DNA of 37,652 nt, from positions 1-37,652 of the forward strand of contig NGBS01001237.1 of NCBI GenBank assembly GCA_002245135.1, written 5' to 3'. The position numbers and the translations under genes were made by a program. The stretch is from Proteromonas lacertae (taxonomy: Eukaryota > Sar > Bigyra > Opalinata > Proteromonadidae). Under the pieces are notes generated by a model, which saw only the letters and a program-made list of their open reading frames with translations, did no database searches and had not been told where the DNA came from. Shown in pieces: positions 30,839 to 37,652 of the stretch (position 1 is its first letter; every line of letters begins with the position of its first letter).

Positions 30839-32255
30839 ATGCATATAATAATTCTTTGTGTTATACTATTTTCAATAGCTTTGGGTATTTATTATCTTGT
30901 TATTTTGTTTAGGCTCTGATGCTTCACTGTCTATCAAGAAAGTATGTAAATATACTATCCAAAATATGACAGTGAAACTAGCTTCAGGGTTAATATTGAA
31001 TAATGATAGAGATTATCACATAATACTTGGTTGTCCATCTTGTCACTCTGCAGGCATGTTGATGACTTTAAATACAAACAGTAATTTCTGTCCAATTGAA
31101 GATCCAAACATAATATCTACAGATGGTTTCTATCCAGTTAATAAATACCCTAAGCCAGATTTTGGTTCATCCATTTCTGCTGTCAACAACACAGGGTCAT
31201 TATACGTAAGTGCACCAGGAGCAGATGGAGAAGATTCAAATGGAGGAGTGTATAAAATAGGATTAAGTGAAAATGGAAAGGCAAATGAATATTCATTCTA
31301 TCCATTCCTGAATCACCGAGAATTATGTCAATGCAATTTCACAGCATTTGGCCAACAAACAATAGTATTTACCACACTAATAAAAGGTAAAACCATCATC
31401 GGAGTAACAAACAGTCAATCAATACTACTACCAACTGTAATAATATCATTTTTCGTCCTATAACAATGAATATAGAAACTATACAAAAAAGAAGAAAAAG
31501 TATTCAGGAAGTCCACAGAAATGTATAAGTATTTATCCTCCTTCTAAATATTGTAAGTTAACCAAAACACCATTATCACTATCCAATTTAGGAGGTAATA
31601 CAACTATTAGATATTTCGCATTAGGTTGTCCTACAGATAATACAGAAGGTTATGTGTTATTTTATTCCATTACTTCTGATCTGAATGTTAGTCTTATTTA
31701 TGTATATCAAGGACCAGCATTAATGCCATCATTTGGTTATTATATGACAGGAGTTCAGAATAATTTTAATGATACAATGTATAATGAATCATTTCCGAAT
31801 TTGTATGTTTCTGCGGTTGATACTACAGGTCAATCATGTATATATATATATATTAATTATTATATATAGATATTTATGGTTTATATTTTAATAAGACTCA
31901 CGTTACAAGATTCATTGAGTTGTTGCAGTTGAATAATAGCGATGATGGTGCAATATTGTCGCATTATCTTGTGAATAAAACTAATATTTATTTGTTGTTA
32001 GGCTCTTCTAATCAAGTGTCGATATATTTATTGAAAATGGAATGTATATATTATTATTATGAATATATATATGTTTGTATAGATGATGAAAGTGTATCAT
32101 ATGTAATTTTAGGAATAACCATTGGATGTATGTTTTATTCATTGATATTTTTTGCATCAATGTTGCTGGTGCAATTTAAGAAGAGTAAAGTTGTATCAAT
32201 GCCAAAAACATCTGCATCATTTGTATTTTTACTTATTTTATTATGTTGTAGTTGA
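30839..32255 (+). CDS. FG-GAP repeat membrane protein (integrin-alpha-like)
   Basis: Exon 1 (30839-30884) plus a 28-nt intron gives a signal peptide (MHIIILCVILFSIALG). Two FG-GAP-like repeats are visible: PDFGSSISAVNNTGSLYVSA followed by PGADGEDSNGGVY, and SFGYYMTGVQ with NLYVSAVDTTGQS. Both have the FG...LYVSA..D/G pattern of integrin-alpha beta-propeller blades. N-glycosylation sites are frequent. Introns at about 31838-31869 and 32045-32082 join in frame to a transmembrane helix (VILGITIGCMFYSLIFFASM), a basic stretch (QFKKSK) and a second hydrophobic end. The join at about 31440-31500 does not keep frame by any clear splice, so an indel in the A-run there or a missed intron is likely. 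It is much shorter than true integrins. Confidence 0.6.
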
Positions 32256-32416
32256 TTAGTGAAGAACATGATTATATAGATTGACATTTTTGTATTTGAT
32301 TTATTTATTATTTGAAAATTTGTTTTTTTTTCATTTTAAAATTGAAAAGTCAGCTGACTAGATCGTCATATAGTTTGAGGCTCGAGTTCATTTTTTAGAT
32401 AATAAACTTTATTCAC

Positions 32417-33374
32417 ATGAAAGAGAACTCAAATGCTTTTGTTTTGAGTATTTTATTAATAAATATTTTATATTAGACACCAAGTCGATAGTTATTTTGT
32501 TAGTTGTAGTTAATTATGTCTTTTCACTTACTGTTAAAGATAGCACTTCCAGTTCTGATGAATTTAAACATACCACTCAGGATATTGGCATTTTAGAGAG
32601 TATTTATCTCGATTTTATCTTAGATTTTTCTGGACTACTTTATAGTCCAACTGATCAAACAGGATGTAGCTATGATACTACTTCAAAAAATATCCCCAAC
32701 GAATCATTTGTTTTATTTGTTATTAAAGGAAATTGTAGTATAATGGATGTTATATCATATGTATTTATATAAAATATTACGATATTATATAGACAGAAAG
32801 AAATCAATGCAGTAGGATTGATAGTAGCTAATAATATACCTCAAACAACTCTAAATCTTGCTCTTCCTAACAAATCAAGAGATAGAATAGTAATACCTGT
32901 AGTAACAATAAGAAAGGAGATATATGACTCAATAAAAAAGAAAAGTGATCCAGTTTATGTAGAAGTTAATAATGAAGAGGAGGAAGGCGATGATAAAATA
33001 TCCTATGCTCCATTTTTAGTATTGGGATTATGTGTAATGTGTACATTTTTATTCTTAGTGATTATTTATTATTCATATAATTATGGAATTGAGTATATAA
33101 GGACGAGATTAAGAAAAAGAAATATTCGTTTAGATAAGACTAAATATAGTATAGATGACTCAACGTATAAGCAAGAGGTATGTGCAATCTGTTTAGAACA
33201 ATTTGAAAATGATAGTTGTTTTAAGTGTATATATAATAATCTTATAATGATTAATAGGTATTACCTTGTAAACATTTATTATCATCATAAATGTATTAAC
33301 GAATGGAATTGAACAATTCTCATTTTAACTGTCCAATGTGTAAAACAACATTATTCCATGACAATGCTGAATGA
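32417..33374 (+). CDS. Second PA-TM-RING-like protein, RING out of frame
   Basis: Exon 1 (from ATG 32417) joins through a 29-nt intron (32446-32474) to a signal anchor (SIVILLVVVNYVFS). A protease-associated-like domain follows (VLFVIKGNCSIMDVI, INAVGLIVANNI), with an intron at about 32771-32806. Then come one TM helix (YAPFLVLGLCVMCTFLFLVI) and a basic stretch. The RING starts CAICLEQFEND before a 33-nt intron at 33225-33257. Beyond it, LPCKH, YHHKCINEW and NCPMCK fall in three different frames, each break being a single base in a short T or A run. Either the sequence has errors here or the ligase domain is dead. The upstream half is intact and related in plan to the RING gene at 27580. Confidence 0.65.
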
Positions 33375-33642
33375 AAATGTTTAAATCGTGTTGATTTACA
33401 ATTGTATATAATAATAATAGCTATTGTACAAAGATATATAACCAATTTAATTGAAATTAATACTACATGTTTTATTTATGTGATGTTTTTGGTTTGGAGT
33501 TGTAATTAAAATATGATGATAAATGTACTTTTATATAATAAATTAATTTTCAAATTATATTTTACAATATCAAAATATTATATAATCCTATATCAAATTA
33601 CATTCTAATTCTTTCAACTCTCTTACTCATCTTGTTTATCAG
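33375..33642. other. Convergent intergenic region
   Basis: This is 268 bp between the RING-like gene and the 3' end of the surface-protein gene. It is AT-rich and no gene is seen. Confidence 0.5.
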
Positions 33643-36600
33643 TTATTGGAATTTTCTTAAGGTAGATTTAGATCTACTTCTTCTTCGGAATATTCCAGTT
33701 CTTAATAAACAAAATACAATCACTATTATCACAATTAATCCACCTGCTATTGATCCAACGACTATTCCAGCTATTGCTCCACTACTTATACTACATTCAC
33801 TTTCATCAACTACACTCCAAACACCTTTATTATTATCAGTTAATAAACATTTTCTTCTCTTCATTCCACTTTTTGCTCCTCCACATTCTATCAACACTTC
33901 TTTTCCTCCTTTCTCAGCTGGAGTTCTTGGAAATCCAGAATCAGATTCACAATATATTGCTTCAAATTCTATCTCCACTTCTACAGTCTCAATCTCTATT
34001 GATGGAGGATTTTGAATTGTAAAGGTATATTTCGTTTTTTCTACATATTCTAATGGTGATCCATATATTTCTCCAGATTTTGAATCTAAGGATAAGCCTT
34101 TAGGTAATTCTGGATTTACTGAAATTTCAAGATTTGTTCCAACTGCAACAAATAGATATACTGATTTTACTGATTCACCAAATTGGAATATTTTATTTGA
34201 TATTTTTGTTGATGGAACTATCACTGGAATATCAGGAATTGAACATGATAATATAAATGAAAATGAAACTTGTTTTCCACTTCCACTTATTAAAATTGGT
34301 ATTTACTGCATCAAAACTATTAGATATATAACCACTTATTCTTCCTTTCGAAGAATCAAATTTCAAAGTTGAGAATGGAAGATTGGGTATGATTGAATAA
34401 ACTAAATTCTTTCCAGTTATTCTTCCTAATTCTAATCCTTCATATTCTTTTCCACCTTCAATTGTTATATTATCTACATGTCTAATTATTACTGGTTCTA
34501 CAGATTCTTCAACATTTATTGTGATTGGATTGGATATTTCACAGCATCATTATAACATTTGAATGTATATGATTTATTACTTGGTGGTTCTACATTTACT
34601 TTTCCACTTATTATTCCACTATTTTCATCAAATTTTAATCCTTCAGGTAATGCTGGTTCAATTGAATATAATATAGTTTTTGCAACACATTCATATGGTT
34701 GAATATCATCATAACTCATTCCAAATATCATTATCACTTCTTTTTCATATTTTATATTATTCGTTTGATTGGTAATGTCACATTCATTTCAATTGTTATT
34801 TCAACATAATCAACTTCATTTGAAGCTGTGAATTTACTTCTCATAGAATTCTCTTCAATCACCATTCCAGAAATTAAACCACTTCTTTTGTCTAAACTCA
34901 ATCCATTTGGTATTTCATCTACACTATATTCAATATTTTCACCTATCACATAAAATAATTTCAATTCTTTTATATTCTTTACCAGCTTCTAATATCACTG
35001 ATTCATTACTCCAGATTTTTATTGGATTTTAGAAGAGTAAAACAGTTATGAATATTTCAATTGTTATACCTTCATCACTTCCGGAATAAGCAATTATTAG
35101 CTTTGAAATAAACTGGTTTTGATGATTCTTCAATATATGCTTGACCAGATATTAAACCAGTTTTATTATCTATTCTTAAGCCACTTATTTCAGGATTCAT
35201 TGAATAAAATACATCTTTCCTGAAACTGTGAATAAATCTCACATTTTCATAAAAATCACCTGCTTTGAATCTATAAAAGATTCTTTACTAATTAATGATG
35301 GACTTTCATCACATGTATTTTTCGATTTCATTCCAAAGTTTATCATTATTACAGTATAATGTTCGATTTCCTGTTATACCTGATGTTTTACATCCAATAG
35401 TTATTTCTGTTCCAGTTACAGTTTCTGGTATATTCTTCTGCAGCTTCACAATATCTTAATCGGACATAAATGGAAATTTATATCATAAACCTCAAAAAGC
35501 ACCATAACTACTTAAAGTGTTTGTTACATTGAATCTAATTGCTGAATACATAACAGAAGTAGTATAATTAGAAAATACTCTCTTTAAATTATCTGGATAA
35601 GTAATATCTTTAAAAGAACCAATTAAAATCCATTTTGAATTGTAATATCCTTCCACTGAAAATTCTCTTGGACCATTACTTTTAGAATAGGCATAAATAC
35701 TAAATTGATTGAAATATGTGTGAAAATGATCTTTATATCTCATTATTGCCCCAACCAGGGATTGTGTTACTATACCATTCTGAATTTGGATTTTCATCAA
35801 ATCCATAGGCTGCATGAAAAAGCACCGATTATTAGTATTTGTTTCAGTTACCATTTTGAGATATTTATTAAGAATCAAACAATCTTCTTTACTTCCAATT
35901 ATTCTTAATAAAGATGAACTTATTTCAGGGAAATTTTCTTCACCATTGAATTTGTGTAATTCAATCGAAATTTCAAATGGATTTTCTTCTAACCAAGGAA
36001 TTGGTAAAATGAACATTTCATCAGTTAAAACATCATATCGATTATTTGCCATTGTATCTGGAGATATTTCACCATTTGGTAAATTATTTCGAAAGATTTC
36101 TTTTCCATTCACTTTTATTATTATTCCACTTATATAACTCACTTTTAAAACAAATCCATTATATTTATCTTCATAATCAAATACATCTATCTTTCGAATA
36201 TAAATCACATTTCCAGATACTTTGTTTAATTCAGATAATTTGGATTTTGACCATGTTAAATGTTCAGCATTTGGATTATCCCAACCATCTTCATATTCAA
36301 TTGAATTTTCCCATTCTGTATTATAATCATAATCCAATGTTGAATGGAATGTCTTTTCTCTCTTATCTTCATATTTACCTAATGTTGTTCTATCCACTGG
36401 AATTCCATCAACTAATACATCTATAAAACCATTCCCATAACCTGAATACGAAGATGAGCTTCCTCTATAGACAGCAGTATAATTATCATTTAATAAACAA
36501 TATTCATATTCATAGATATTATCACTATCCCATCCTTCTTCTACTCCTTTTAAGTCAATTATTGAAGTTTTATTCTCATTATCCATTTCAGATGTTTTAT

Positions 36601-37652
36601 AAAGAGATATTCCCCAATCTTCTTGGAGTTGCTCCTTCACTACCATTGACATGAACAGTAATTAGTGATTTACATTGTTTTGAACATATTTCATTTATTG
36701 ATTCACCATAAAAATGTTAAATTCAAAAATGTTGTATTTATGCCATTAAAATTTGTTGCCACTATTTTATATTGTTGTTTTGGTGATTCTTCTGTTACTA
36801 CACCAGTTATTTCACAACTCCTTTTCATCAAAATATAAAAATGAAGGTAATTCTGGTGATATTTCACAATTTTCAACCATTTTCACCTTAGGTCTTATTT
36901 CCACTACATCATTCAAATAATATTCTTCTTTTCTATTCTTAGAATAATCTATAGTTGGAGATTTTGGAATTGTGTTTACATCAATCACACCTGATCCGTA
37001 ATATTTTGCCTCAATTACATCTGTCAGTTTTCCATCAGAGTAAAATTCAAATAAAAATGTTCCAGTCCCTCTTTGATTATCATTAAAATAAAATTTATAA
37101 TCTCCAGGAATTAGACATAAAACTGGGAAATATAATGGAGGTGATCCTTTTGGAAAAGCATAAGAAAGAATAACTGTTGTATTTGGATATTCTATATCAG
37201 TTCTAATACTCTCTCTTGGATTTATCTTATCTACTACTTTCACAAAAATGAGGTTTATATTTACCAGAACATCCACTTATTACATTTGTTATAATTTTTC
37301 GACTTACATATTCACTATTTGAATAATAAGCTCGAATTTCTAATTCATAATTATTTAAATATTCGGTTGCAACTACATTCATACTTCCACTATATTTATC
37401 ATATGTAAATCCATCAGGAATAACTGGTAATTTATAAAAAATAACAGATCCACTTTCAATACTTATCAATAAATGACTTTCATTTCCAATAAACAGATTC
37501 AATTCTTCTACTATTATTCCTTCATTATCTAAATCTTTTATATGTCTTGAGGTTTTACATCTCCTATCACTTTTATAGATATGGTTGTGTTTACTGTTGA
37601 ACCATCAGATAATTTACCATTTATCATATAAAATTTCACATCTTGAACTGTT
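33643..37652 (-). CDS. Large multi-domain type I surface protein, 5' truncated and frame-broken
   Basis: Coding sense runs on the reverse strand from the window's right edge to TAA at 33643. At least seven cadherin-like/He_PIG modules are seen, with cores such as LPEGLKFDENSGIISG, IPNGLSLDKRSGLISG and LPKGLSLDSKSGEIYG (near 37400, 36830, 35150, 34880, 34650, 34370 and 34090). A middle region (36652-35492) starts WGISLYKTSEM and ends in a discoidin-like stretch (MYSAIRFNVTN). Two Cys-rich modules, near 35420-35290 and 33960-33800, have a C..G...R.C...W....C plan. A TM helix (AGIVVGSIAGGLIVIIVIVF) and a basic tail end it. Frame breaks occur about every 150-500 bp (near 37540, 37250, 36830, 36710, 36620, 35500 and onward). 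The N-terminus lies outside the window. It is probably an adhesion or recognition protein. Confidence 0.65.

Noticed and set aside
35705-36654. Several plus-strand open frames rich in His, Tyr and Leu
   Set aside because: They are shadows of the reverse-strand surface-protein gene, whose domains are clear.
1-37652. CRISPR array or prokaryotic operon
   Set aside because: No regularly spaced repeats with unique spacers; spliceosomal introns and eukaryotic families throughout.

Overview
The window is nuclear DNA from an AT-rich microbial eukaryote that I could not name. The evidence is short spliceosomal introns, Asn- and Gln-rich coding tracts, a CCR4-NOT subunit, a class C type 7TM receptor, PA-TM-RING ubiquitin ligases and an EF-hand protein. 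Almost every intron I could place begins GTAT, ends TAG and is about 21-50 nt long. The Asn/Gln tracts recall dictyostelids, but the introns are much shorter than theirs. All three stop codons act as terminators, so the code looks standard.

Left block (1-5224): a decayed retroelement-type integrase remnant; a broken Lys/Asp-rich gene with a 75-nt internal repeat; a one-TM protein; two related C4 zinc-ribbon proteins; and a charged two-exon protein. Middle block (5562-12470): a CACTA (EnSpm)-like DNA transposon. It has a DDE transposase with CxxC and FDxMH motifs, 13-bp terminal inverted repeats starting CACTA, subterminal direct repeats, and a captured NEK-like kinase fragment that lacks its activation segment.

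Host gene block (12819-23298): an FkbM-family methyltransferase with a membrane anchor, an 11-exon class C GPCR-like receptor, the CCR4-NOT subunit NOT2, a PH-like/coiled-coil protein, and an EF-hand protein that shares a divergent promoter with it.

Right block (23462-37652): mostly cell-surface and membrane-trafficking proteins. A tandem array of five paralogous single-pass membrane proteins carries a conserved element just upstream of each start. Then come a PA-TM-RING E3 ligase, a VAT1-like MDR oxidoreductase, an FG-GAP (integrin-alpha-like) membrane protein, a second PA-TM-RING protein whose RING is out of frame, and a large multi-domain surface protein that runs off the right end and is broken by many single-base frame breaks.

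Intact genes splice cleanly; for the receptor, NOT2, VAT1-like, EF-hand and first PA-TM-RING genes the spliced lengths are exact multiples of three. Frame breaks cluster near both ends of the window. That fits either low-accuracy sequence at contig ends or real decay of fast-evolving genes. The most distinctive items are the five-gene receptor array with its shared promoter element, the kinase-carrying CACTA element, and the class C receptor.
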